From Tetragonia tetragonoides (Eukaryota > Streptophyta > Magnoliopsida > Caryophyllales > Aizoaceae): 64,000 nucleotides of DNA. Below are positions 36,817-48,604 of this stretch, piece after piece (position 1 is the stretch's first letter; the number at the start of each line of letters is the position of its first letter). The notes beneath the pieces were generated by a model that did not search any database, was not told the DNA's origin, and saw nothing but the letters and a program-made list of their open reading frames with translations. Location: the NCBI GenBank assembly GCA_038025085.1, contig CM076154.1, forward strand, positions 32,108,501 to 32,172,500, given 5' to 3'. The translations under genes were made by a program, and so were the position numbers.

Positions 36817-39800
36817 GAGTACAACTAGAGGTTATCAACATGAAGCAAATACGGCATGCTTTAGCTAAAAAATAGGCCACCGTCCACAAATAAGATAAGC
36901 CCTTAAGCAAGTCAAAAACAGTGATCATGTAAGACTACAATGAGGTTGACCATGTCAATTATGATCAGAAGAACTTAAAGAACTAAAACTGTGTTGACAA
37001 TAAACAATCTTAGATGACCAAAGGGAACCATGCAGGCAACTAAGTATTTTCTTACCAAAAAAAGAAAAAAGAAAAAAGAAAAAAAAGGGAACCAATGCAT
37101 CGATCAGCTATCTAGCTAGCTAGCTAGGTCAATCTACCAGGCTGAAGATAAATTAGTTTATCAATCTTCAGGTATAGTGATTAACAACCTGAAGCAAAAA
37201 ACTTCAAGACCCACTTCCCACTGTGTCATAAGTGGAGGACAGTCACCAAATTCACAACATAAAGCCAAGTATAGAGGACTTGTCTCTGGCAAAGGTTAAT
37301 CTTCTTCCCTCGAATATACTTTGTTTCACCCATTCAACCAAATTCTTCCAGAATATTATCCTTTTCAACCTCAAGATATACACTGTTACAGTCATCCATC
37401 AACAGTAGAATAGACATATATGGCAAACTTGCTCAAGAGTAATATTAATCACTCAAAAAAGAAAAAAGGACATCGCCAACACTTGAGAAGCATTGCAAAA
37501 ACATTGATACGTGAGGCAGCATGCTTCTTCTGCTCCCAGTAGGGTAACAGTAGCACAGGAAATGAACGAAGGATGCAGAATACACAACGGAGAGGACTCC
37601 AAATCACCGACATTGTATAGCTACTAGCTAGTAGACAATCCCCCAACTATGAGTTGCATGTCAAGACACCCCAATACAGCTAGTTGATCTATACAGGACA
37701 TTTTCAACTACATAGAAGCACAACCTTCAACCACAACATTCTCCTCCAAGCCAGTTAGCCACAGAACATAGGAAGTACAACATGAACCCCCCAATACAGC
37801 TTTTCTAGTATTTCATCCATAAATAACTCACCCAATTATCATATGCAATCATTAATGAATCTAAAAATAGTAATCATAAAACTACAAACTCAGCCCAAAC
37901 ATTTCTGGTTAATTCACAAATCACATAAATAATTGACCAGTTGTATGATATATATAACCAATAGAAAAAGCATAAAAAAAAAAAAATCAATCAAAGAAAT
38001 CACCAAAACTAATACTTGATTAATGGATCCATGGATTTGTGAGGAAGTAGTAGTAGTAGTAGGAGGAGGTGGTGGTGGTGGAGGAAATTGAATTTGTCGT
38101 TTTCCCTAATCCACAAATTTGGGGCAAAATTAAAAAATTTCGTTTGCCCAAATCACAAATCAATTGTAGATAAAAAAAACATTTGAGTTACCTTGTTAAT
38201 GGAAGATTCTGAGGAATTTTCCGGTGGTTGCCGACGAGGTGTCGTGTTTCGATTCATCAATGGCGATTTTCGTTTTTAGGGTTTGTAATGATTTTCAATT
38301 CGTCAATGAGAGAGAAAATAGAAGAGTAGAATGGGACGAAATTCAATGGAGTTAACAAAAGCTGTAACTTGATGTCACCATGGCCCTGAAGAAACCCTAA
38401 AAGTTATGTCACCATGGCTGTGAACAAAAATGGAGAGAGAGAGAGAGAAGATGGGAGAGAGAGAGTTGACTGTTAAGAAAAAAGAACGTCTGTTTTGGAA
38501 CTGAAGAACAGGAGATCTTTGGAGATAAGAAGTATATTGAGTTTTATAGGGACACGCCTGGAATTCTTATAAAGATTGAGGGTATTTTTGGAAATGGGCT
38601 AATTTTTATTAAAAGAAGTTGAAATGGACCGGAAAGTTAAAAGGAGAAGTTAGAATTTGTAACTTTCTCCTTTTGGGCCTTAAAAGATGGTTTTGACTTT
38701 TTAAAAGTTAGAAAATAACTTCTTGAAAAATGGTGTTTGGCCCAAATTAACTTCTAGAGTGGAGAAGTTGCTCTAGAAGGTAGGCCAAACAGGCTCTCAA
38801 TACAAAATCCAAGATCCTTCTGGAATCTGGAAGCCAGGAACTCTTATGATGTGATACACTGTCTAATCAAATTTGTACCTAGTTATCAGTTTCTGATCAC
38901 ACTTCTTTTTCTCCTTTTTATTTATTTATTTTAAATAACGTGGGTATCCAAGATTTTTTTTTTTCTTGAGTTTCTGATCACTCTAATCTGCAGGTCCCAA
39001 TGTAGTGTTATTCCTGCATGGTTTCCCAGAGATCTGGTACTCATGGAGGCACCAGATGTTGGCTGTGGCCAAGGCTGATTACCGAGCCATAGCTATTGAT
39101 TTCAGGGGCTACAGCCTGTCTGACCAGCCACCTGAACCTGAGAAGGCAACCCCCACTGACTTTGTCAACAATGTCATAGGTCTCTCGATTCCTTGGGTAT
39201 CGACAAGGTAATACAATCTACACCTTTTGTAGTGAAAGCTAAAAAAGAAGACATTATATAACTATGCTGATTATATTGCTGCAACCAGGTTTTCCTGGTA
39301 GGGAAGGACTTTGGGGCTATCATATTGAGTTTAGTAGCAGGCTCTACCAGGAACGATTATCTGGATTAATAACCCTAGGAATTCCTTTCACACTACCTGG
39401 TAGCCTACAGCAAGATCAATCACCAAAAGGCTTTTACGTACCAAGATGGCAGGTATTGGGTGATTCAAGCACAATCATCCCATGTTTTAATTATACTAGT
39501 ACTACTTTACTAGTTCTGAAGAGAAATTATAATGTAGGAGCCAGGAATGGCAGAGGCGGATTTTGGTAGATTTGATGTCAGAACAGTAATATGAAACATA
39601 TACATTATGTTCTCAGGGAGCGAGCTTCAGATAGCAAATGATGATCAGGAAATAATGGACCTAGTCTCCCCAAACACCCCGCTACCCCCTTGGTTCTCCG
39701 AGGAGGACCTCTCAGTCTATGCAAATTTGTACGAGAAGTCAAGTTATGTGAGCTTTTTTATGATACTAGTTTGTGTTTCACAGTAGGACCTTCCACAAAA

Positions 39801-40590
39801 GTATTGGCATTAAAGATCCAAATATCAGAGCCCCAGCATTCCTTATAATGGGTGAAAAGGACTACGTCTTAAAGTTCCCAGGCATGGAGCATTACATAAG
39901 GAGTGGGATGGTTAAAAAGTTTGTGCCTGATCTGGATATTGTCTTCATGCCCGAAGAATCATTTTGTTCAAAGGAGATTAATCAACTCATTATATCGTTC
40001 CTTGATAAACAAACCATTCAGTAGAAAAAGTTATCTCACCAGGAGATTCAACCAAACATGATTTGCTGCTGGGTTTCAAACAACATAATTTAACTTTCTT
40101 TGAGCAATGTTGTAATCTTTGAGAAGTTTGAGAGTACTTGACCATAATGGCACTTCTGAAAGGTTAACATTCCAGCTCCAGCGGTGAGATTGGACAAATG
40201 TACCATGTTATATCAAAAAGGCTGCTTCCTGTGAGAACGGCTTTTATTACATTATGATGTCCACTTATTAGTTCTAGTTTCCATACTGGTCAAAAACTAG
40301 CTGTGTTCAAATGTGTGCATAACCCTATAGTACTCGAGATTGATCCACCATAAAACAACATACATGGCAGTATATCAAGAGAAGTGCATAATTCAGCTTT
40401 CAGGCAACATCAAAGCCAAAAGAACAACCCAAAAACACAACTCCTTGGAGTTTAAAATTGAGGAAAAGAACAAAGCAGAACAATTGATTGAAATAATGAT
40501 TTGTAAGAACATACCTTTAAGCTGCAGTAGCTAGAATATTACAAGGAACGAATATTTTACGTAGTCCAGTGCAAGATCTCCTTCACGAAA

Positions 40591-42240
40591 TTAGAGTTCA
40601 ATTGCTGAGAACCTAGAAGAAGGTCCTTTCATGTCCAAGAAAAGGCACGCCATACCTCTAACCCCTTCAAACAGAGAGTAGCTGTTATCACCACCATGCA
40701 TTTCTCCATCCGCTACGAGCTTTTGGGCATTCTCAAAAAGGAAGGAATCAAAGGCTTTTTCTCTATACAACTATACAAGCAGCTCAACTTTCCAGTCACT
40801 TGATACAGCTACAAGAAGACATAAGCATTTGCATTTCTACTGATTCCATGAAGCCCAAAGAAGACGGCTTCATGAAGGAGATAATGCCAATCACGTAAAA
40901 CTTGTCAAGCTACAAAAACCAAACTTGTAGCATCTATATCCTCATAGCAGATATTAAACCAACAAAAAAATTGAAAGAAAAAAAGAAAAGAAAAGAGTTC
41001 CCTTCCTACCTACAAAGCATATAACAGAATTGAATTCAACACAGACATAATAAATCAAGTACTTAGACAAGGTAATGTGAAGGACTGCAAACAGGAACTA
41101 TACCAAGTTACCTCATATGCCATGATAAGTGTCAGGCAACACCCGGTGCCCCACGAGACCAATGCACAAGATCTTTTCTGGTTCCTCAGTTGCAAGATAA
41201 TGACCACTGGAAAACCGGTGTTTAATCATGCATAAATGTGTATTCGTTACATCCTCAAGCTCATCTGACTTCAGATCCATTGCCATCAAAACATGCATTA
41301 TCCCAGCCAGTCCATATGCAGCACCCAAGTACATCGTTCTCTTCCATTCAAACATGAGTGGCCATTTCCCCTTGTAAGGAATCTTTCGTCCATCTTCCCT
41401 TGTAGGGCATCTTTCGTCCATCTTTTATAATGTTGATAACAACCGACCTCTAAATATGATGAAAGAACGTCACAATGATGACTCAACCATGGAACATATC
41501 TTAAATTCTTAGCAATCATGAATAAACATGAAGGGTGATTGGGTGAAGTGATAGATCACGCATCAAACCTTACAATGAGCTCAGTATAAATGAACCCTTC
41601 AGTCCTTCACCAATATATACGTTGATGAACAAACAAACCCAGAGGAATCCAGCTCATCCATTCAATATCTCCTTCGGATGATACTTGGGCAGGTCAATCT
41701 GGTTCCAATCCATTATATAGCCAAACATTTAGGTCTCAGCAAGTGTACCAATTACAAAATGAATTCAGAAGCCAAGTTATGACCATGATTAAGCCAAGCT
41801 AACCTGCTTTTATTGAGCTAAATATTAGTTCACCAACTGCCCATTTCCCATAGAATTAGCTTAATTAACCGCCAATAAAACTCACATCCCTGTTAAACTC
41901 TCACATGATCACTAATCATTACAATTTAGTTTCTTAAATCCATGCACACATCATTAGTCAAACATCACTCTAAGAGTAACTATCAATTCATGGTGGTAAA
42001 AATATTTTAATTGAACCAAGATTAACAATAAAAATGTGTGGCACCTGGAATAAGAAGAAGCTAGGTTACAAGCTTTGAAAATGTCGAAGCTGTGAATAAG
42101 ATCACTGATGTTTTTAGTGACATTGTTAGCTCTGAAGAGCAAGAATACAGTGCCAAGAATCCCACTATAAAGAGAGAACTTAACTACTTTCTGTTTAGTC
42201 TCTACCAGCAGCAAGAGTGGCATTTTCACAAACAGAGTTA
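40591..42240 (-). pseudogene. LanC-like (GCL/LANCL) pseudogene, copy D
   Basis: Best preserved of the two. An early exon (about 42190-42045) reads LYSGILGTVFLLFRANNVTKN and ends at a good donor. The middle exon (41421-41113) reads AAYGLAGIMHVLMAMDLK and CMIKHRFSSGHY. The last exon reads MHGGDNSYSLFEG and ACLFLDM and ends at 40591. The zinc-site segment, after a frameshift, is HWSRGAPGVA where the family has HWCHGAPG, so both metal-ligand positions are changed. A stop follows at once. N-terminal sequence was not found. It pairs with hydrolase copy D as copy A's LanC does with hydrolase A. Confidence 0.75.
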
Positions 42241-42389
42241 TTAGTTCCACTCAAAATACTAGCTGGTTAAAAATAGAGTTATTTAAGAGAAGAAGTACAT
42301 TTGGCCATTATATAGCCTGAAACCAACTGTTAGAAAGGGTTAGTTCCACTCAAAATAGTGGATGGTTTAACACTGAACTTATATAGTTC

Positions 42390-42692
42390 TGCACATGGTA
42401 CCCCTGAAGTTGTATAATGTAGAGGGTATTCTGTGCAAAAAAAAAAAAAAAATCACAAAAAATATAGAAAATTAAATAAAAAAAATTTAATTTTGGTTAT
42501 TTCGCATTAAGATATAGGAGCAAAATAGTCATTTCACTATTCATAATTGACCAACTTGACGGCGTTAAACTGTCCTTTCAGATTTTGTATACGGGGTGCA
42601 AAAATTTTAAACTTTGGGTTTATGTCGTGCAAAGTTTTAAAAAAAAATGAGTATCCATTAAAAGTGTAAACATTGAGGGTACCACATGAAAT
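42390..42692. mobile_element. Inverted-repeat MITE, about 300 bp
   Basis: CACATGGTACCCCTGAAGTT at the left faces TGAGGGTACCACATG at the right as imperfect inverted termini. No clear target duplication. Confidence 0.45.
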
Positions 42693-44091
42693 TTTCGTTG
42701 TTTTTTTTCTTCTATCACAAGTTCACTACCTAATACAGTAATTCTTAGGAAAATTTGCCAAAAACACCTCAAAAAAAAAGTTAAGTCGGTAGAAAAATAT
42801 TCCAATAAATTTTTTTTGGGACTAACACTCTATCAACTACCTACAAGTTAGCGCGAAAAATAGTCACTGTAGTCGACGGTGTGTAGCTATGGTGTGAACC
42901 AAAAAATAAATAAATAAACGTCCCGATCGGACACCCAAACTCGGTTCCATGGTAGTTCTTGATCAATTTTGTTTTGTTTGCCCAAACTACTTCACATCTC
43001 CTCTCACGTGTAGGCCCTAATGACATGACATACACAAAGAGTGTAGCCTCATTTATCCTTTAAGGAAGATTAAGAGTTTGATTCTTTTGAATGACGAAAA
43101 TGTTTGCTAGGAGCAATTTAGTTCTAATGCAAACAAAATAAGCAGGCTCGTCCTGGCTCGTGTGGAGTAGGGGCGATTGCACAAGGCATCCAAGACTTAA
43201 GGCCCATTTTCTATAAAGGGTGTCCGAAAAAGAAAAAAGAAGATTTACAAGGGCAAAGACGCATCACTTAGTGATTAATGCCGCTTCAATTTTCAAGACC
43301 CAGAACAACGCTCCTTCTCCTTTTCTCTCTCCTCTTAATCACACCCAAAGCAAAGCGATTAATTATTGCTCTAATAATCTTGCTAGCAATCTACCTTTCC
43401 AATGCCTCAAAAATGGTGTTTCCATTGATGATTACAGTGCAAATCTCCTTCTCCCGCCTGCAAGTATTTATTGCGCAAGAAGGAGAACAAATTTCTCAAG
43501 GTTTCAAGAATAGCTCATTCTATCTCAAATCTCAGCTTGTTTCTTGCAATACTCCTCTATAAATTTGACCTTTCACGGAATCGACATTATCATAGACCAT
43601 GGTCTGTCAAAGTAGTAGCCGTAACCCTTTTGAATTTTGAAATGTAAAGTTCTTTATTTCATTATTGTTTTTCTTCTCTTTTCATTTTGGCGATTTATGG
43701 TTGTGACGTTTTTTAATTCGAAGAAATTATGAACAGATTGTGTTGATGAATTTGGTTATTAATTGTTTAATCTAATGGTTGATTGTGTAAGCACACATGC
43801 TTTCTAGAAAAGGGTAACGCTACTAATAGGTGTGTACAACAACATGCATGAATTCAACACTAAATAACAAAACACATATTATTGCGTTCACTCTTAGCTT
43901 GTACACACACATACACATACACATACATTGCTACAGAAACCCTACCTGAGGGGATTACATGGCTACACACATAACATGTACCAATTTATTGGAAGATAAA
44001 ACAAACGTACTTTTAATAGACATATGAGATCTAATTTAGCGTCCCACTTATCAAACTAACTCTGAAAGAGATAGATCAATCATTGAGAGAG
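42693..44091. other. Intergenic between copy D and the repeat-peptide gene
   Basis: No supported gene. Two overlapping frames at 43220-43562 are hydrophobic or low complexity and not recognised. A short ACACAT repeat lies at about 43908-43926. Confidence 0.4.
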
Positions 44092-44694
44092 CTAAACTAT
44101 CGGGATGGGGTTCCGAGGATCAAAATCCTTGACGAATGAGTTATCGCGGTAAAATACCGGGATGGGGTTCCGAGGATCAAAATCCTTGACGAATGAGTTA
44201 TCGCGGTAAAATACCGGGATGGGGTTCCGAGGATCAAAATCCTTGACGAATGAGTTATCGCGGTAAAATACCGGGATGGGGTTCCGAGGATCAAAATCCT
44301 TGACGAATGAGTTATCGCGGTAAAATACCGGGATGGGGTTCCGAGGATCAAAATCCTTGACGAATGAGTTATCGCGGTAAAATACCGGGATGGGGTTCCG
44401 AGGATCAAAATCCTTGACGAATGAGTTATCGCGGTAGAATACCGGGATGGGGTTCCGCGGATCAAAATCCTTGACGAATGAGTTATCGCGGTAGAATATC
44501 GGAATAGGGTTCTTCGGATCGAAATCCTTCAGAAAAGGTTTTCCTTCGTTTGAGTTAATCATGATCTCCCTCCAATGTTGACTTATATCCTTCCTCGAAT
44601 TTGCTGTGCTAGCAAGCTGTTTAACACCATTTAACATTCGAACATAGTAAGCATTCGATATGCCAAAATGAACTCCATCACTTTCGTCTTTCAT
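44092..44694 (-). CDS. Organ-specific (S2/P4, DUF2775-type) repeat protein, candidate cyclopeptide precursor
   Basis: A 200-residue frame. Residues 33-45 (SRKDISQHWREIM) match the segment after the signal peptide in organ-specific S2/P4 proteins, and the FVKDFDPR repeat is that family's hallmark. Residues 52-71 are a diverged first repeat (PIPIFY). Six identical 19-residue repeats follow (72-185, SFVKDFDPRNPIPVFYRDN), then a truncated last one (PIPIV, stop). The 57-bp DNA units are almost identical. No signal peptide is visible. A splice acceptor just before Leu27 (TTAAACAG, junction near 44617) may join an unseen signal-peptide exon. It lies head to head with the BURP gene at 49310. Family function is unknown. 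I infer it could supply NPIPVFY-type core peptides to that BURP protein; it may equally be a structural protein. Confidence 0.72.
   Translation of the reverse strand: MKDESDGVHFGISNAYYVRMLNGVKQLASTANSRKDISQHWREIMINSNEGKPFLKDFDPKNPIPIFYRDNSFVKDFDPRNPIPVFYRDNSFVKDFDPRNPIPVFYRDNSFVKDFDPRNPIPVFYRDNSFVKDFDPRNPIPVFYRDNSFVKDFDPRNPIPVFYRDNSFVKDFDPRNPIPVFYRDNSFVKDFDPRNPIPIV
44115..44513 (-). repeat. 57-bp tandem repeat, 7 units
   Basis: Units start at 44115, 44172, 44229, 44286, 44343, 44400 and 44457. They differ at only a few bases (GTAAAATACC/GTAGAATACC, CGAGGATC/CGCGGATC), and an eighth diverged unit follows. They encode the 19-residue repeat of the gene above. Confidence 0.95.
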
Positions 44695-44836
44695 TTCTTA
44701 TGTTAAGTACTACTCCTCTTTGTAAGGGAGAAGGAGAGTACTATATTGTTCACAAGTATACAACGACGCCTCTCTGTAACTAATTAGTCAAAAGAAAAAA
44801 GGAAAAAGAAAAAGGGCCAAAAATGACCTTGATTTA

Positions 44837-45092
44837 GGCTCTATTTGATTCACCTTAATTTTACTTAAATTCAGTTCAGTTCAGTTCATGTGAAACTTTA
44901 TTACTCATATAACTTTTTATTCCGAAATAAATTTTTGATGAAAATTATGTTATCGGAAAGATCTCAAAGCATACTTTCAAATGAGTCCAATATTGATTAT
45001 GTTTGGACGAATTTAAATGGTTAACGATCAAGTTTAAAAAATCAATTCAATTCAGTTCAGTTCAGTTTTATCCAGGTGAATCAAACGTAGCC
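44837..45092. mobile_element. PIF/Harbinger-type MITE, 256 bp
   Basis: TTA on both sides (44834-44836 and 45093-45095). The ends GGCTCTATTTGATTCACC and GGTGAATCAAACGTAGCC are inverted repeats. CAGTTCAGTTCAGTT occurs in both arms. It sits about 140 bp upstream of the repeat-peptide gene and may have altered its promoter or a first exon. Confidence 0.8.
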
Positions 45093-45617
45093 TTAATATT
45101 TATATTCACTGCCCTCCCCTTCTCCCTTCTCCTAATGAAATCCCCACATCATCCTTTAATAAATTACTTCAAATATGAGTACATATTTGGTAGAACCCAA
45201 ATATTGAGGAACCCAATACATCGTCTTGTTAATTCATACATAGAGTTACCACGTACTAGGAAAAGAAGAAAAAAAAAATCTAAAAACGTCCACCCAAAAG
45301 AAACGCAAAAGACTATCTTTAACGTAATTTCGATCAAATTCTATTCTAAATTCAGCTTAGTGAACTATCCTATAATAATTGCTAAAGCCTATATATATTC
45401 CTTATTTTTCTTTAATGTTAGAATTTTAAAATACAATCTAAAATAACATTAATGTCCAACTTTAACATTTTCAAAGTGATAAAAAATTTAATTAGGTATA
45501 GATGATGAATATACAGGGAATAGATACATAATATGACAAGCTAATGCTTACATAGTTGTGGATATAAGTTTAAGTAATTAACGTAAAAGTGCAGTGTCAC
45601 TTATTATTATTATTATT

Positions 45618-45689
<72 letters not shown>

Positions 45690-46500
45690 ATTGTTATTAT
45701 TATTATTAACAATGAGAATTAAACAATTTTCAGTTTTTCCCAGGATCTCCCAGTTTCTGTCAGTTTGACCCAATTTTCCATAGTTTCTTCCAATTACCTG
45801 GTAGACTTCCCAATTTTGTCCAGTTTCTCCCAGTTACCAGTTCTACTTTCCAGTTGAAAAGAACGAGTCCTTAGACATGTGACTAAAATTTGTAAAGACA
45901 TGCAAAATATAAATGGCAAGGGTCACTGTTGGAGTGACAAGTTGTTAAGTTATAATATTTGATCTACAATTGTAAGTTAGTGACAAGTGATACTATGATA
46001 GATGTTATTTTATTTTTTCAATAGGACACGTGTAACTATTACTATTTTCATTATTTTTGATATACCTTTGTATAATTTTAAAAAATATAAAAATTGAAAA
46101 AAAGATAGTGATAAATTAATAGTATTATGTGCGTAACACGGATTGTTTACTCTTAGTAATTAGTAAATGAGTGATATGATGCTTACCAAGAGAAGGGGGA
46201 TAAGTAGAGCATTGATGTAGAGTCTAATTTTGCCGGACCATTCCATGTTTGGACTGCAGATCAAGAGTTGAAACTAAATATGTTTATATTGGATGAAAGC
46301 GATGAAACCCTCACGGGCATCTTGCGCTCTTTATAGTGTGGATTATGCACTCAAATTTGTCATTTAATATTTTTATAATAATACCTGATATTATAGTGTC
46401 AGCCGTTCTATTATTTAAAAAAAAAAAAAACTATTACTACGGGTTGCTGGTGTCATACACGGGACCACGTCGATCAATAATTGATCACCTACTCATCCAC
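45093..46500. other. Intergenic between the divergent pair
   Basis: No gene supported; the 147-residue frame at 45003-45446 crosses a MITE. Contains the TTA/TTG microsatellite and CCCAGTTTCT-type short repeats at 45730-45850. Confidence 0.45.
45601..45708. repeat. (TTA)n(TTG)n microsatellite
   Basis: TTA units, then about 25 TTG units, then TTA again. Confidence 0.95.
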
Positions 46501-46650
46501 TATTTATTTATTATTTTTTTTAGATGGTAAGATGGTCCCAACAGTTTTTGAAATGGTAAAAAGAATGTCAAACTATTAGGGATGAGAATCGAACTCTCGT
46601 CTTGGAGGTGGAATAATGGGAATAGTGTCACTGCACTAAACCCCAATTCT
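46501..46650 (-). mobile_element. Short tRNA-derived SINE, 150 bp
   Basis: On the minus strand it shows an A-box-like GGTTTAGTGCAGTG and a B-box GAGTTCGATTCTC, and ends in an A-rich tail (T run at 46510-46518 on plus). The 12-bp duplication CTACTCATCCAC is perfect on both sides (46489-46500 and 46651-46662). Confidence 0.8.
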
Positions 46651-46842
46651 CTACTCATCCACCATATATCCATGATTCATGATTGATTTTTTAATTATTT
46701 TTTTAAATTGAAAATCCTCCAGAAGAATTATCATCCCGAATCGCTTGGTATTTTGGTCTAATAAATCACCAAAAAAAAAACTCATGTGAGACGGAGTTAA
46801 CAACACTACCAAGGACTAATATTTGCATCAATTTTGATTAAA

Positions 46843-47539
46843 CAACAAAGGTTATGTAGGTCCTTAACGTTTTACTTTTAGGCTGTGTAGACCATCGACG
46901 TTGAAAATTGGTTACATAGGCCATCGACGTTCTAATTTTGGATTATGGAAGTCATTGGCCATCAGAAAATAAGAGAGTGGCGTACATACTCCGACGAAAG
47001 CAAGTGAGCCAAAAAGGGGCTTGTAGATATTGATTTTTTCAAGGCAACTATTTACTTTAAACTAATAAAAACTCTCATAGGATCCAAATAAAATATAAAA
47101 TAAATAGAATAGCAGTTAATTAGCGTTCATCACTCTTTGTTTCTTTTTGTTTGTTGATTTGCAACCTCTTCACCAGCATCGACTTGGTATTGTTTATCAA
47201 ATTATCTATCATGCAATAAGAAGAATATAGTCTAGAGGAGTGACAAACCTGTAAGCTCTTGCTTAAAGGAAGAGGGCTTGAAGTATAGTTAGCACTCTCC
47301 ACCTCTCTATGCATATTGTTTTAAGAAAACATTGTTTTCTTTCTCTTTCATAGGTCACGTGAGTGTCAAGGTCACGTGTCTCTCACATGGAGTGTATTTG
47401 TGTGTGAGTGTCACTTTCCGGTGGTCAATGTTTCACATAGCCCAAAAACAAAATGTTGATGGCTTATGTAGCCCTTTTCAACGTCGATGGTCTGCATAGC
47501 TAAATAGTGTAATGTTAAGGGCCTACATGACCTTTATTA
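46843..47539. mobile_element. MULE-type MITE with 9-bp duplication, 697 bp
   Basis: Arms of about 110 bp share GACCATCGACGTTGAAAA and its complement; the ends are CAACAAAGGTTATG and CATGACCTTTATTA. The 9-bp duplication TTGATTAAA is perfect (46834-46842 and 47540-47548). No transposase. Confidence 0.85.
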
Positions 47540-47548
47540 TTGATTAAA

Positions 47549-48163
47549 AGGACTCAAGTTTATTTATTTTGATTTAGAGGACCCTTGGATGTTTTCCATC
47601 CAATTCTTGATTGCTCCGTTAACTCCCAATGACGTGTTCTTTTATTTTTCTCTTAATTGCTTTTGGCTTCTTTTTTTTTCATCTCACAAACGTCATTTTG
47701 GCTTATCTTATGTCATTATTACTTAATTTACTTTCTCCCATAATCTTCTCTCTCTTCCCCACTCTGATTCCATGTCTTCATCCTAGTCTGCTTCAAATTT
47801 AATTTTAAAAGCTATATGGAAAACAATAGAGGGACACAAAGCAACAAAAAGACAAATGAAGATTGAGAGAAAAAAAAAAAGAATTTGATTATTTTATTTG
47901 AGAGAGAAAAGGGATCAATTGAGCAACCCTAGAAATTGGGGGAAACCATCATCACCACCATTATCATCAATTAACGGCAAGATGTAACCGAAATAATAAA
48001 TAATGACACTGACTAAATGTTTCATAAAGTATTAATTAAGGTGTGAAAGTGATTTTCGTGGATAATTAGTGCAGTTAGTCATAGAGTTAACGGAGCAGGT
48101 ATCAATTGGATGAAAAACATAACAGAGTCCTTTAAATTAATGAAAACAAACTTCAGTCCTTTA
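47549..48163. mobile_element. Second inverted-repeat element next to the MULE, about 615 bp
   Basis: Arms of about 78 bp (47549-47626 and 48086-48163) run from AGGACTCAAG to CCGTTAACTC and back. The MULE duplication abuts its left end, and a further AAGGACTAATATTTG trace lies beyond, so the MULE probably landed in or beside it. The interior is without a gene. Confidence 0.55.
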
Positions 48164-48522
48164 AATCAAAACTTACCCAAACTTTGGTGAGAATTGTTGA
48201 CTCTCTAGTGTTACATATAGTTTTTTCATTCAAATATATATATTCTGATGTTTTATTTAGATCTATTTGGATGAAATTCCAAACTAATTCAATCCTTCTT
48301 GTAAGTATTGTATAACTTTCATTTAATGTAATAATAAAAATATTTGAATGGATACTTTCAAAGACGAAAATAATAATAATAACTTGGTTTAGTAGTGTAA
48401 GCAATGCAACTTAGCTAGGGTTAGTAAATTAATGAAAACAAACTTCAGTCCTTTAAATCAAAACTACCCCAAACTTTGGTGAGAATTGTTGACTCTTTAG
48501 TATTACATATAGTTTTTTCATT

Positions 48523-48604
<82 letters not shown>

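Larger units (their letters stand above)
34880..38796. mobile_element. PIF/Harbinger element, 3917 bp, in intron 1 of copy D
   Basis: TCA flanks both ends (34877-34879 and 38797-38799), a 3-bp target duplication. The termini GAGCCCGTTTGACC and (inverted) GAGCCTGTTTGGCC are inverted repeats extending into AACTTCT-rich sequence. It carries both genes expected of the superfamily, a DDE transposase and a Myb/SANT-like protein, on the minus strand. Region 36820-38790 between the Myb-like ORF and the right end has no further ORF. Confidence 0.85.
34796..40024 (+). pseudogene. Epoxide-hydrolase-like copy D, broken
   Basis: Exon 1 is 34796-34865 (G to R in AEIRTG). Exon 2 (38994-39207) is 1 nt short, which shifts the frame after NNVIG. 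Exon 3 (39289-39452) is 7 nt short: one base lost after LVA and two codons later. Exon 4 begins at 39538 and meets TGA at 39592-39594 where copy A has AGA (Arg); its 3' end is deleted. Exon 5 (39787-40024) has lost the EGSHF segment, so the catalytic His is gone. Intron 1 carries a 3.9 kb PIF/Harbinger element. The order hydrolase then LanC-like pseudogene matches copy A, so D is a decayed segmental duplicate. Confidence 0.88.

Noticed and set aside
43220..43562. Two overlapping small hydrophobic ORFs near the repeat-peptide gene, considered as extra precursors
   Set aside because: No repeat, no core-like segment and no resemblance to the neighbouring family.
44097..44465. Second open frame (GTPSRYFTAITHSS repeats) across the 57-bp array
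   Set aside because: Shadow of the real gene; the unit length is a multiple of three, so any frame without a stop stays open. Only the other frame has the S2/P4 hallmarks.
45003..45446. 147-residue forward frame
   Set aside because: Begins inside a PIF-type MITE and is a basic, low-complexity translation of AT-rich DNA.
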